A stretch of 64,000 nucleotides of DNA from positions 744,001 through 808,000 of the forward strand of contig JAYKKR010000006.1 in the NCBI GenBank assembly GCA_036971615.1. The letters are read 5' to 3'. The position numbers were made by a program, and so were the translations under genes. Shown one piece after another: positions 12,046 through 24,568 of this stretch. The notes beneath the pieces are model-generated. The model ran no database searches. It was not told the origin of the DNA and worked only from the letters and a program-made list of their open reading frames with translations. This DNA is from Amyloporia xantha (taxonomy: Eukaryota; Basidiomycota; Agaricomycetes; Polyporales; Adustoporiaceae). How positions within the stretch are numbered: position 1 is the stretch's first letter; each line of letters starts with the position of its first letter.

Positions 12046-13476
12046 ATGGACGCCGACGCCGACGCACCAAGCCCACTGTATAAGAAGGGCAAGAAGGGCA
12101 AGAAAGGGTTGAAGAGCGCCGAGCCCCAGCCTATTCCTATTCAACATCTCGACCCTGTGATGCCTCGAGATGATGTCTCCAGAGCAGATATTTTGCACGC
12201 CACAATTGGGTCTGGTCTCCTGACAGGTCAATTTTTCGATACCAAAATCTATGCATACTCTTGTCGTACCGCTCTTGGAGCCGTCAAGAGGCCACGCTAT
12301 ACATTTGCACATAGCGCTCTGCTCAAATACACTTCCGACTGCTTTGTCATTTGTATGTCAAGGTTCCCCTCTCTCTTGCGGAAAGCTTATGACTTTGTCC
12401 TCAGTACTTTCCGGAACATTTGCAGAAGGACGTCGTACCAGTTTGGATGCAAGTCCATCTCTAGACAAGCATTTTTCCACCGACTGTTATGACTACCAGT
12501 CGGATAGTGATCTTGAGGATGCAGAAGACGAAGAGGACGAAGATGCGTGCATAAAAAATTCAGGTTTGAAACCCGAGTCTGTCAAACTAGACGACTTGGA
12601 TGAGAGGCCTGCTGCTGCGAGTGCTGAGCCAAATAGCATTACAACTCCGCAGAAACTAGAAGAGGTATCGGTAAATGTCTCAAAGGCTCCAGTGACCCGC
12701 TATTCACGAACAGTGTAGGGCTCATCTTGTGGAACACGTCAAAATCTATCAGATGCGATGTCTCAGACATCCGAAGTGGCTGGTCTAGACGGGCGAACGA
12801 TATTCTTTGAGAGCGTGGCGTTCAATACGTGCGTCATTCTTGAATTAGTTCATGACCAGCAGCGTCGAATACTCATCTATGACTAGATTGCAGGCTTTCG
12901 TATTTTATGTCTTTACTGGAAAGATCGAATTCGCTCCTCTCCGTTCACAATTGGCCTCCAGCCAGGGGCAGAACGCAATAATGCAAAGACAGCCCCAGGA
13001 ACACCCTCATTGTTCCCCGAAATCCATGTATCGTCTTGCGCACATGGTGAGTTGAACCGTCATCCCCTTTCCCTCTGTCGTGCTGATATTTGTATATTAG
13101 TACGATATCAGAGACCTTCAGGACATCGCTCTCAAAGACATTAAAAGCAAGCTCTCTGGTGATAACATACTAGCCGAACTGTTCTCGAGTTTCACATCCA
13201 GGTGAAGCATTTTACTTTCTATGCCTCTATAGATGTACGGGTGCTTATTTTCACTCTGACAGATACCCAGAAGTACAGAAAGTCGAGGTGGAATTCTTAC
13301 TCAAGCATGGCTTCACTCCCAGCATAATAGCTGAGATGCCCAATTGGATGGCCAAAATTGCCGCAGGATCACTAGGCGCGCTCAGCGGAGATGTCCTCAC
13401 GTTATTGTTTAGGGAAATGGCACGCAATATCTCTCGTAGCTCAGCAAATTGTTGGCACTGTGGATACGCACAATAA
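12046..13476 (+). CDS. BTB/POZ domain protein (mushroom-type, acidic insert)
   Basis: Exon 1 (12046-12352) starts with a Lys/Gly-rich tail (KKGKKGKKG) and enters the BTB fold at FFDTKIYAYSCRT, followed by HSALLKYTSDCF. Exon 2 (from 12405) gives LLSGTFAEGRR and then an acidic insert (SDSDLEDAEDEEDEDA). After an intron, GRTIFFESVAFNT and AFVFYVFTGKIEFAPL complete the core. The usual Trp before QAFVFY is Leu here. Next come PKSMYRLAHM, YDIRDLQDIALKDI, and SRYPEVQKVEVEFLLKHGFT with PNWMAKIAAG. All junctions keep frame; stop TAA at 13474-13476. The family is strongly expanded in Agaricomycetes. Members are thought to be Cullin-3 adaptors or protein-interaction modules, but targets are unknown. The layout matches the family and I see no defect. 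Confidence 0.85.
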
Positions 13477-13900
13477 TCTAACACTGAGTCAGCTCCTTTA
13501 CTATCAAGACTCTAAACCACTGATGATATACTCATGGTTCAGGATGGTCTAATTTTTTTGGCGCAAGGTAGATTCGCGGACATAAATTTTATTACTCCGA
13601 TGAGTGGCCGCATACTATTTTTCTTAGTATCATTACTCGGGCGTCTGAATGGTGCTCGGGAGGGTGATACAGATCCTATGGCAAGTTTGGTGAACTTGTA
13701 CTACAAACGGCGGGCATGTATTTCCTGGACGAACTTGTGTAGCACGTGGATGCGATTACCTTTTGCTCACTCGGTGACGACGCAAAACATGACTCTTCTG
13801 GCAGAAGAGGGAGTTTCCGCAATGGTAATTCAAAAAAAGAAATGGGACTCAGCATCACTATGACCCAATAATTCCGAGAAATGATCCAACAGACTAATGT
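13477..13900. other. Intergenic between convergent BTB and OYE genes
   Basis: An ATG-initiated frame of 109 codons at 13534-13863 (+) has no recognisable domain and no paralogue in the window. I treat it as unassigned. The rest is the 3' flank of two convergent genes. Confidence 0.4.
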
Positions 13901-15859
13901 TCACTTAGTACTTGGAGAACGATCATCCATAGCCTGCCGCGGAGGCGCGGTCCACAACCACATCCGGAGCGACGCAGCTCCCCCTCCGACCGTATAATCC
14001 ACCTCCTGCCCCGCAGAAATCCGTCGCATCATGACGTTATACCACGCCACTGCCGCATTAGCCCCAACTAGCTTCGGCATCTCAAACGGCGTGTGCCGCC
14101 CAAGATATAGAATCAGCGCGATCAGGCCCCGCTCGAGCCCGGCGCTGCACTTCGACGCGAAGGACACGTCGGTGGGGCGAGGGTACGGCTGGCCGAGTCC
14201 GTGCACGTCAGGCTCTGGGAGAGGTTCCATGAGGAAGTCGTCGTGTTCTCCCGCTTGTCGACGAGCGATGGACTCAGACAGCCGGAGGGGCAGTTCTGGA
14301 CAGACGACGGAAAGCCGGCCGATCCCGAGGAGGTGCGCGTGGTTGTGCTCAAGCACGGAGGACATGAGGGGAAGAGTGCGCAGGCCGCCCGTTAGGAGAA
14401 TCAGGGGGGTACTTTTGGGTGCTTCAACGCGCGAGCAAGTGGCTGAGCTTGCAGCCTCCCTAGTAGGGCGAGTATCGATCGCCTGCACTGCACGTTGTGC
14501 GAAATGAGCGAAGTATGCTTGTCGAGGAGTCACGGTCTTGGTAATGAATTCTGAGTATTAGGACAATCAGAACGGGTTAAGCCGTGCGAAATGAGAGATC
14601 AATGGGCGTAACAAGGGGACTCGGGAACCGATCTCACCTGGGTCCTCGTAATCTCCCCCGCTGACCTCGATAAAATCAACCATCCTCCATGATGAGATTT
14701 CCTGCACATGGCGGAGAGCCCTGTCCTCCGTGTCGTCCTCTGTTGCAGTCGACGCCCCGCCGTTGTCGCTGGAGTCCACGTAGTCCGCCGCATTGAGCTT
14801 CACCCCTACCACGAAGTCCTTAGGGATGGCATCTGACCCGCGTATTGCGGAAGCTATTCTGTGGAGGAGTCGCAAGGGATCAGTGCGAGCGGAATATTCG
14901 TCATCGCGTAAATTTGTCTGTAGAAGGGAGATAAACCAGAGTAGGCATCACGGCGGGCCATGCGCTTCAAGGTCGTTGCTCACCTTTGGAGAGATGAATT
15001 GCGATAGAAGATCTATTACGAGCTAGTTCAGTACGTATATCTAATGCAGGATCATGGAAGACGTACACCCGTGTGCCGCGTGCAGCTGCACGCCATCGAA
15101 CCCACTTAGTGCAGCGAGGAGAGCAGCTCGCACGAACGAATCTACGACTGTGTCTATGTCTGCAGAAGACATTGCCCGAGGAGTCTGGAAGAGCAGCCCA
15201 TAGAAGGCGTGAGAAAGTGCCCCAGTAAAGCCGTTCTTTGCATTGGACCCGACCACGACAGCGCTGGGTGCGAGGGGTGGGACAAAGAGCTTGCGGCCGC
15301 CGAGTATGTTGACAGACTGGCGTCCAGCATGGGATACTTGCATGACGGCAAGTGTTTTGCGAGCGTCGACGCTAGCTTTAGGGATCAGCTGATCGACGCC
15401 ATGAATACTGTCTGCCAGCTGCTTAAACGGATCAATTGTTTCTGGGGTAAGATCAGTCGGGACGACTATGTCTCGTCCCAACGATAAGTGCTCTGGGGAC
15501 ACTTGGACATTGCCCGTGATGATCATGCCCCATTGACCTCTTGACCAGCGTGAGTACAGCGACAGATGTGCTGCGTTGGGCGGGCTGCCCAGCAAATCGC
15601 CAAGGTGCTCGTACAAGGCTACCTGAGAACATAATCAGAAGGCCGGCCTGTGATGATTCCGCTAAATAATACTCACCTTCGCCAGCCTATTGACGACGGT
15701 ACGACCACATTGAAGATGTACAGGCGTAAAAATCTGCTTGAATCGCTCGTGCTCGTCATCGGTATGAATGCTGGAGCCTTGGGGCTCATCAGCCGATTCT
15801 GCATACATTTGGTCACCAAGGTGCCAGACATTACTTGGGCCGAACTGACCACTCTGCAT
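13901..15859 (-). CDS. Old yellow enzyme-type NADH:flavin oxidoreductase, intact copy
   Basis: FMN-dependent ene-reductase of the OYE/NADPH dehydrogenase family, which reduces activated C=C bonds with NAD(P)H. Exons: 15859-15677, 15622-15067, 15012-14984 (29 nt), 14917-14638 and 14550-13901, summing to 1,698 nt and 565 residues with no break. Visible motifs in order: IFTPVHLQCGRTVVNRLAK (barrel start), WGMIITGNVQVSPEHL, MQVSHAGRQS (FMN and substrate site), FVPPLAPSA, FDGVQLHAAHG joined by splicing to YLLSQFISPK, FVVGVKLNAADY, DFIEVSGGDYEDP, and LILLTGGLRT with HAHLLGIGRLSV (phosphate-binding end of the barrel). A C-terminal extension of roughly 120 residues follows. It sits 1.1 kb from the 3' end of a PKS gene on the same strand, so a role in tailoring a polyketide is possible. 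Four defective copies lie in the array to the right. Confidence 0.88.
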
Positions 15860-16945
15860 AGCTGTTGTCCGGAGCTAAGGAAAATGGAAGGTTAGCTGTG
15901 TATTCCATTACTACTGTACATATATACATTCGCATATCGAACGTACCGGTATGTCCTCAAATTTGAGTCTCGACCACTGCGCAACGTTCCGATCACAGAT
16001 TGCCGATCACATAGCGTAACCACTTGCAGCAACAAACGCCTAAACAGTTTACGGCGGACGTAGTAAAGAGACCGCCAAACCCCCATGTATTTCTGTCTCT
16101 TGGTGTCATGTCTGTTCCGATAGAGAACCGTTAGTTCGGACGTCGAGCTTCCCGTGATATATGGCGCCGAGGAGTAAATTCGCGCAACTTTAGGTAGACA
16201 CCGTGGTGCCGGGCTCCTCAATGGAGGTTCGAAGAGCAATGAGTTTTCGAGTGGGTGTTATCGATTGGGTTTGAAGTCACTACTCGGGTTCTAGGGTGTC
16301 CTGCGCGTCTTGTGATGAACGTAATGGTTGCTCCTTCGTCGACCGGACTGTCCGAGGTGTGTAATGCGGCTGTGATCGAAGACCATGAAGGCTTTGTGAT
16401 TAAGGCGCGCTCACCCTATATGGTGACGATCTGAGAATCCAGGTGGGAGCGTCAAACTCAGATCACCCGAAAGTTGGCATGAATATTGAGACAACACCAG
16501 AGCATTTACATTCTATGCGCTCCCGTGTTGCTGCAGATGAGAATGTAGCGTTGATTATATGGCATATTATCTGGTCTCTTTCTACGCCCGGATCCTCGCA
16601 ACTTTAGAAGCCACGATGACGGTACCACTATGTTAATATCTTACACAAATGCTTGGGCATGCAATGCCTGATTATTCATATCACCGCTGTGTCGGACGCG
16701 GACTCATGCTGATGTCGACGGTCTTCTCGGACTTGCAGAGCACATTCAAGCTTAAGCTAAAGATCATAGATGGGCGTAGGATTACGCAGACAAATAGACA
16801 TGTCACACGGTATGTCGCAAGACTCGGGCTTCCTCTACATGCTAATAGTACTGGGGGGATCTCAATAACGCCAACTCATTATCTCCAACCGGTCATGTGT
16901 CGGACGGACTGTATTGGACCTTGGAAGCCGAGTCGGGTATGTGGA
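15860..16945. other. Intergenic between OYE and PKS
   Basis: About 1.1 kb upstream of the OYE start and downstream of the PKS stop. No frame shows domain character. The region should contain the OYE promoter. The first part (15,890-15,990) is repeated beside OYE copy 3 at about 35,090-35,190. Confidence 0.45.
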
Positions 16946-19622
16946 CTAGAGTGAGCTCCGTCTCTCGAGATCATTTAACGCGACGTCAGCAAGCATTTGG
17001 AGCTGGGAAATGGTTATGAAAGGCCGCAGTGCATACGACAGCGCCGCCGCAGACAACGAATCGAGCCCGTTTGAAGTCAACGGAACCTCCGCCGACAGAT
17101 CCTCTGTTGGCATGTCGAGTACCTTGCAGATGATGTCGCGTAAATTGACAGCAGAGCTTGAGATCTCTTCGTCATTCGTTTGTATGAGATGGTCGTACAT
17201 GGTCGAGGGCCCGAGGTTGTCTCGAACAAGACGCCAGTCGAAGCCAGGTATGTACTCTTCGATGGGTCGCTCGCGCAACCTACGAATACCATCCTCGATG
17301 CATGTGCATAATTCTGGTGCATGCCCTGTTGATCAGTGTACTTGGTTTATCGTGATTGTGACACGCACCAGAAGCAGTCATACCCCAGCTGGTGATGTGT
17401 TTCATGCGGCTAGTCTGCTGTCTGTCCGCACTGAGCGCAATCGCACTGTCCAAAATGGCTGGCACAACCAACGTGAATCCGTTCCTGTACTTCCGCATAG
17501 CTCCAGACAATGCAGTATTTGCACTGTGGGATGTCAATCATTGCTACGCCTCACAAATCATGAACATCACGTACCTCGCATGATTGGTCTGACCACCATT
17601 TACGAACAACCCGGAGATGGACGAAAATGCGATAATAAAATCCAAGGACTCCAAGGGAATGACTTGTTCCAGCGTTGATACCGCCCCGACCTTGGCATTG
17701 TAAGGGGCGGAGAAGGTTTCTGCTGTTTGGGATGCGAAGGACTTATCGATGAGGACAGCAGAGAGCAACATGCATCCCCCAACAGGGTGCGGCAACGGAG
17801 CGAGGTGAGAGACCGCCGGCTACAACAAGAGCCGGCACAGCGGAACTAGTGCGCCAGAACCTGGGAGCATTCGTTGCCAATGCATTCGGGGGAGCTTCAA
17901 CAACACAATGACCGTTGGCGCCTCCAATCCCAGAGCTGGCCATCGCGATGAGAGGTCGTCTAGAGAATCGCCGGGAGACGAGAGGTTCCACCTCCATGGG
18001 CACGTGCATACGGTATTCTTCCCAATGTATTGCAGGATTGGGATGCGTGAGATTAACATTGGGAGGGATGAGGTTCGTCTGGAACATTGCGCAAACTATG
18101 CACAGCGAAGCTAGAAAAGCCGTAAATTCCAAGTGCCTGTGAATTGATATCAGTGCCCGTGCTGCCCGCACACAGAATGTCCACAGACCCAATATTCCCT
18201 TTCACACTACCGACTGACAGGTCGCCTTCTCTCTGGAACGCAGCGCCTACCCAGTTCGCCTCTGTAGGATCACCTTGTGCAGTTCCCGCGAAATGTAATG
18301 TATAAACATTTAATGAAAATGATCTTGTCGAGGCATACCGGTTGCGTGCAATTCCACAAAGTCAACTTCTTGGGGTGAACAATGAGCCTGTAGGAAGGCA
18401 CGTCTCATGGCTTCTCTCTGCGCTGAAGCTACGGGTGCATTGACAGGCGCGAGGGCGCCGGAAGATGTGACACCAGTTCCTGGAATCTGAATCCCAGCAC
18501 TGTGAGATGGATCTTGCCATACAAGCATTGACTACTGTACCGTTCCATAGATCTTGTCGTTGTCTCGAAGTGCTGCTTCCAGAAGTTTCAAAACCATGCA
18601 AACGACACCTTCCCCACGTCCGAACCTTGAACAAGCTGATTAAAATCGCACATAGACATGAGCTGCAGACATATTCACCCGTCAGCTGAGGCATCGAACA
18701 CTTGCCATCCGGCGATACGATACCGCCATGGCTATAAGACACCCATTCCGTGAATCTACAAATAATCACGCTTGGAATCAACATAAAGACATATCAAGTT
18801 GGATGTAGATGCTGCACCTGTGATTAATTTGAGCGCCGCCTACCAGAGCCGCCTCGCATTCACCGTTCTTCAGAGCCTGTACAGCAAGATGAGTAGCATA
18901 CAAGCTAGAGCTGCAAGCAGTATCAAGGGCAATCGAAGGTCCTCGGAGGTGAAGATGATAGGAGACACGCTTCGCGATCATGGCAGGTCCGAAGGCAAAC
19001 GATCCACGAGCCTCCGCATCATCCTAAAATATGAGATGAGAAAAGCACGGTAAGCGAGCAATTGGAGAACACCCAACATGGCCAGATATCGCAAACATGT
19101 CATGGGCGACACCAGACATATAGCACCCGATGTCCTTGCCTCTATAATTGATTCCCGAGTCCACTAGACTGAGAAAGCTTGTTTCTATCAACCGCCTGGT
19201 ACCGAGAGGCACAAGGCGTGCATCTTTAGTCGTTATGCCGAATTCGAGATAGTCGATCAAGTGGGCATCTTTGAGGAATGCACCCGCGTCCGGCAAAACC
19301 TGACTCAAACCGTGTCCATGCAGCCTTCGAAATATAGCAGCGAGCATGAGTTTTCATTCAGTGTTCATGCAAAAGACTCACATATCAATGCTGAACCGCT
19401 CCGCCGGTATCCTCTCATACGCTTCGCCTTTTTCAAGCAAGAACTTGAAGAAGGATTCATAGTCGAGATTTGCTGCATTCCAAGCGCCACTTGGTAGCTC
19501 GGCAGCTATGCCGATCTGAAGGTACAGATGAAATACATGAGTAATCACACGAGAAGAAACCGATATGCTGGTTGACCTACAATAGCAACGCCCACGAACT
19601 TGTTCTCAGAAGTCGTACTCAT
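16946..19622 (-). pseudogene. Type I polyketide synthase, internally deleted and frameshifted
   Basis: Minus-strand remnant of a reducing type I PKS. The start (MSTTSENKFVGVAI at 19622) splices to IGIAAELPSGAWN, the KS N-terminus. The KS active-site Cys is in DTACSSSL (about 18,910), the first His in VELHATG (about 18,350), and the second His is rebuilt by splicing as GNIGH (about 18,150). KS ends in GGANGHCVVEAPP. Two lesions are clear. The frame is lost between SPDGKC and FDASADG (about 18,695-18,702). At 17,775-17,787 the KS linker (LVVAGGLSPRS) runs directly and out of frame into the late KR domain (LLSAVLIDKSF). Acyltransferase, dehydratase and early KR are therefore missing. The KR end (IAFSSISGLF) and an ACP with GLDSLS (Ser for phosphopantetheine) follow and look intact to the stop at 16946. 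There is also no clear AG acceptor before the exon coding for GTAQGDPTE. Confidence 0.85.
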
Positions 19623-20549
19623 CAGCGAATGTTTTAGCTGAGGTGAGTCCGATACGGAACAAGGTCATACGGAATGAGGTCGTGTTTATAGAGTTATTCG
19701 AGCACACTGCAGGCAAGCCCCGATGTTTCACGTCCGAAATCTGTTCCGACAGTTCTCCCTGCCGATGGAGTGATTTTTCAATATCCCCAGATTTGATGGT
19801 GCTGCATGCTGCAAATGGGGCCGCGGGTCCTTGCCAATCCTGCAGGCGATGAATCGCATGATGTGTCTCGAGCGGCAGACAGACAACGCACCATCGTGAT
19901 ATGTAACACTATCGATGAATAGGTAGATGTGAATAGTATGGATTCGGTTTCAAAACTTGGAGAGCTACTGATTTTCCCAAGCTTTTGCGCGTTCCAAAAC
20001 GCGAGTTCATCCTCGTTTTCAAAAACGGCACTGGCCGCGGTGCTTGCAGAGACACTGAACTTGGGAAAATCTCGAGAGTTCTCACCACCAAGCAGTTTCT
20101 GGGGCCAATAATAATGGACTGATTTAGTCCAAGTCCAAGGTACAGGTAAGGAAGCGACTTCCAATGGCAGCGTGATCTTGAAAAGGACGCCCACGTGCAA
20201 ACCTGGATGCAAATCAAAATATCACCGAACTGCGAGCGAGAAAGACTTCAAGGCAGATCATCCACCCGCGGGAGCGCCAGGACGACATAAAATCGGCGCC
20301 AGAATTTTGGAACAGGGGCCGAGGAATATGAGCGCACTAAACACCCATTGCCATTGCACTCCTGTGGGTCCGCTACTGAGCACCGATCGCCGATGTCAGA
20401 GCTCAATCTGATCCACGATGATGCAGTGCTCAGAATCCCGCATCAGTGAATGCTTTTAGCGATATACACGCAGTTCCCCGTGCAAAGCCCCGATACCCGA
20501 TCTGCGTGGCTCATATTTGGTAGGTAGGTTGCGTTCGCGGAAGCAGGCG
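19623..20549. other. Upstream flank of the PKS pseudogene, no assigned gene
   Basis: A minus-strand frame of about 140 codons (19,778-20,212) is open but has no recognised motif and no ATG at its first codon. I see no other gene. The left border of the tandem array lies at the right end of this stretch. Confidence 0.4.
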
Positions 20550-23500
20550 AACTGTGACGACCGTATGTTCCGCAAAATCATTTTCAATGTTTTGACTATC
20601 GACAAGGTCAGCCACAGCGCGCGCTCGCCTGCACCTTGGTCCCAACTGCGAATCCATCGCGTATAGACACTGGGCCGATTGTGGAGCGCAAAGCCACTGT
20701 AACTATACTTCTACAACCGCAGATTGACTAGGATTGAGCAAGCACACGAGAGGATAAGTGCGGAGGCTAGACATCCAGAATAATGTGTGTGAAAATGGCC
20801 AAGGTAATCGCGCGTAACTTACTGGTCGGTCCAGCCTGAGGAATGAGTGAGCCCGCTCGTGTGGGGATGGGCGAGGCCCATCCGGCTCACTGAGGGATGT
20901 GTGGGCAGGAGCTGTCGATATTGACACGGTATATGCCGGTTAGCGAGGGAACAGAACCGCCTAGAGGTTGTGTTTCATTGCTGGATGCCCATCTGTCGAC
21001 AAGTATAGTACGGACGTCGAAAGTGGGAGCTTCTAAGATTCCACATAGAACGTGTGTAGTGGAAATACAAGAGATACCTAATCATCCAAATCTCCACAAT
21101 GATTTGAGATATGAACTAGTCGACGCACCTCCGATACTGATGGAATGACACCATACGCCTCGCTTAGAAAACTCCCATTCACATCTGATACTTCCACATT
21201 TAACAGAAGCGAGACGCATGGTCGAAAGCCTGTGAGTCGAAAAGTATGTACAGCCGAAAACTGGCGGCCAAACAGGCACGGGTCAAATTGTGCGGCGATA
21301 CCGGGGTGCGTCGGCACACTTGTCCATGTATTATTCGTTAGTGTCGAGGACAGTACGTACTTCTTATGAAAGATACAATCTCTCGTCTCTGATCTTGACT
21401 TCATGCGCGCATGAAACTCAAGATACAGGGCTCAAAGGTGTGCACCATGATGAGCAAATTGCTGATTCCGCATATAGTCCCACACGACACAGATGCGCAT
21501 TATATCATCATACTGATAGGAAGAGAGACAGTTCGCAAGCGACGCCGACGAAGCCTGTAGTCCGATAGTACCATGGCCATGGAGAGCGGGCCCATCGTCA
21601 CCTCTGGGCACTTTGAAGTTTGGAGAAGGAGGTGGATGGTGGATGTGCACAGAGTCGCTGGGCGTCTTTCTCGATCTAACCACGCGAGCATCCGATCACT
21701 CTGGCTGCGTGACGTCACGTTCCCCTCGCCTTCAACATTCGCTTTCAACTTTCATTGTTCAAGTACAGTAGGTTCTGCAAGTCCTACGCCGTCCTGGTGT
21801 CGCTCTCCCAGCGCCGCTCGATTTCGATTTTGTCCTCGCTGTCTTGTGCGGGCTTATAAAGACGACCATCCTCTGTAGCATCCACTAGGACGTCGCTAGC
21901 GCGCTGTAGTTTATGACGCTGGAATTTCAGATGCACAGCGTGCGCAGACGAAGTATCATCATCATGTGTGTTCTCTTCGTGTGCATCGACTGGAATGATG
22001 TCTTTGTTTTCAGGACCTAACGTCCGGGAGCGACCACGCTACGCCTCTGCGTCAGCGTCACACGAATGGACTGCGCTCTCGCTGCTAGGCACACACATGA
22101 GACCACGCGCAGTGAGCCTCCTCTGCCCTGCATTATTCGCTTCCTCGTCGTCGGGGATCTACACTCAGTACATCTCCACTTGCGGCTACAATACCATGAG
22201 CGGTCGATGAGCCTCCCAGCCTCGATTATCTCGCTTTTTACTCATCGCTGCGGCGTGCCGGAATATATTACACTCTGAGAGAGTGCGCTGGGCCATCCTG
22301 TGCGGTCGGACCCAGGGGCGCCAGAGTTATGGCGATCTGGTGGGTATCGGTGTGGACAGGCCTCTCAGCCGTCGTTCATCTGCGGTGAGTTGGCGCGCGA
22401 TCGAGCATTACCTATTGGCCGCCCTACAAGTCGCCGATTCGATAGATATCAAATTTGAGCGCGACTCTGACAGCCTGAGAGGTGGGATTGATCAAACTTT
22501 TTCTCCTAGGATCCTTGTGTAGAGCGGTTGCAATTGTATGTCCTGTGCGTTGTTGTTCAGTCCCAGCTAGTTACTATCAATGCTGTGAATAAAGCCTCAC
22601 AGCCGCCGTTGACTTGACTTTACTCGACCGTTTCCGAGATCCGTTTGATTTGTACTGAAACTGGACTGCCGCAGCAAACCATATGAAGAATCGAAAATCA
22701 AAAATATATACCGGAAATACTAACAGGGAATAGCTTCCATAACCAAAAGGCAAGCTAGAGACGGCCAGATGCCGTGAACAAGCTTACAGTATTGTGAGTA
22801 ACAAGCAATGAAATGCAGTTGTTTGGCCTACGACAGACTCTCGTGGTCGGCAAAGCGAACATGGTCGTGGATCGCATACGGATCCTGCGGAATGGTTCTG
22901 TGCGGACGATGCAGCAGACGTGTTCCACGTGCTTCTTAAGATTCGGACACTTTGCTAAAGCGGAAGTCCACAACGCGGAGTCCTTGTAAAGCGATGCATC
23001 TTGTGGCTGGACAATCTGGACGTGCGCCGGATGCTATGTGGTCTTGTACTAGGGTGCACGCAGCTTCCACCTGTCATTGTATGTGGGAGTGTGAGAGCCT
23101 CCCAGCACACCCCAGTGGCTACTAGGAAACGGAATACGAGGACCGTGATGTTCATGCGACCTGACGATCCTTGTGTCCGATCCATAGCGCTGCATGTCGT
23201 CAATGCGCACATTAATATTGTGATACCTGTGTTGAGGCTATGCCGATTACCGTCCGACGCTGAACCGGCATATTTAGTGGTATGCGATACTGATCAGCAA
23301 TTGTCCCTGACGGCTGCTTAACAGCAAACGCACCAAGAGCCGATGCGGGCGTCGAGACAAGCTCGAAAGTTTGCGACGAGATTGGATGGGCGCGCTGTCA
23401 GTGGTTCGTGATAAACGGGATACAAGGACCATGAGGTTCATATTTGACTTGACGCTTGTTGTATCCAATAGTGCTGTGCATGCCGTGAACACGCGCGTTC

Positions 23501-24568
23501 ACGTCTAAGTCGAGGCTATGCCGACTACCCTAGGACGCTCAATCTACGTATCTAGGAGTATGCAATACCGATCAGCAGCTGAGCGTGACGGCGGCTTAAC
23601 AGCGAACGTCCCGAGAGCCGACGCAGTCAGTAAGGGCGTCCAGACAAACTCGTAGGATGTGCGCACGGTTTTAGGGAGTTGGATGCTCTGTCGAGGTCCT
23701 GGTGCAGTCTTTCCACCTACGACGATGGCACTTGAGCGGCAAAAGAACGAGATGGATGGATGGCGGAATTGCATCCGATAGGAGTCCTGAACGCTATTGG
23801 TGCGTCAATACTACCGATAGTATGAGAGGGTCTCTCAAGCGTCTCTAGACAACATAAAGAGGGAATACAGACCGCTTTCGTCAGTAGCATTTCAAAGTTC
23901 TGCGTGCGTGTAGGATCAGGCGGTGCGTCCCGTCAGTGTAACCATATCATGGGTATTTGACATTGTCTTCCTGGCTGTACGAGCGATTTCTATTAGCTCG
24001 GGACATAACTCTTATCTCTTATCTAAAGCGCTCGCATTGGGTTGATACTCACCGCGTTGACACAGAAGCCTTAGAAACAGCAAGACAGTCGCAGCTTCGC
24101 AAGTCAGAGCTTTCCAGTGGTCCGCTGGAGGAAGCAATAAATGGTCCGTGAGAAATGAAAGAAGTCTGGTGCCAACCATACCGTTCACACGTCACGGTGT
24201 AAGGCAGAACATGCGTCCAGAGGCCACTGCCATGAGGCTGTGGTCCCTGAAGGGCAAGCTATATATGTACCGCTGAACGAAGCGCAGTCTCAACCATCTG
24301 TAATACTCTCTTCGTACCACAGGGAAGGTCTGAGTGGTACACTTGTCCTCTTGATTCATCCAGTCGCTGTCTTTGTATACTATCGTATCCGACTCAGCCC
24401 TACGCCCCGGGATCATCACGAGTCTGAGGCCTCTAGTCCAAATTCGCCGGAGAGCATTCTACGGGACAGCACGCCAATCAGCAACCTGTTAGATCCGCAC
24501 GGGCAAGAGTAGAGCACAGACTCGCAGACTGTGGCTATTCCATCACCGGCGAGAGATCACAGTAGTCC
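20550..24568. repeat. Leader block X1
   Basis: About 4 kb before F-box copy 1, matched by 35,870-39,646 (X2) and 50,200-54,153 (X3), and from about 21,280 onward by the Y blocks. It holds a degenerate F-box/LRR remnant (21,573-22,522) and otherwise no supported gene. It is a mosaic: up to about 23,400 it follows X2, then it switches to sequence shared with the Y blocks. As a result the module containing TATGCGATACTGATCAGC (near 23,281) occurs a second time, diverged, near 23,560. Confidence 0.7.
21573..22522 (+). pseudogene. Degenerate second-family F-box/LRR gene remnant, copy X1
   Basis: The frame reads SIRSLWLRDVTFPSPSTF, which aligns with the LRR-like core of the neighbouring F-box genes (ITWLDLHDVTFPSIATF). 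Further right, DLHSVHLHLRL and VSWRAIEHYLLAALQVADS followed by PRILV and a stop resemble the C-terminal part of mushroom F-box proteins. The pieces lie in different frames with no open path between them. I read this as an old decayed paralogue that travels with the array. Confidence 0.5.

Noticed and set aside
13534..13863. 109-codon ATG frame between BTB and OYE genes
   Set aside because: No domain, no paralogue in the window, and it sits between two convergent gene ends. Not supported as a gene.
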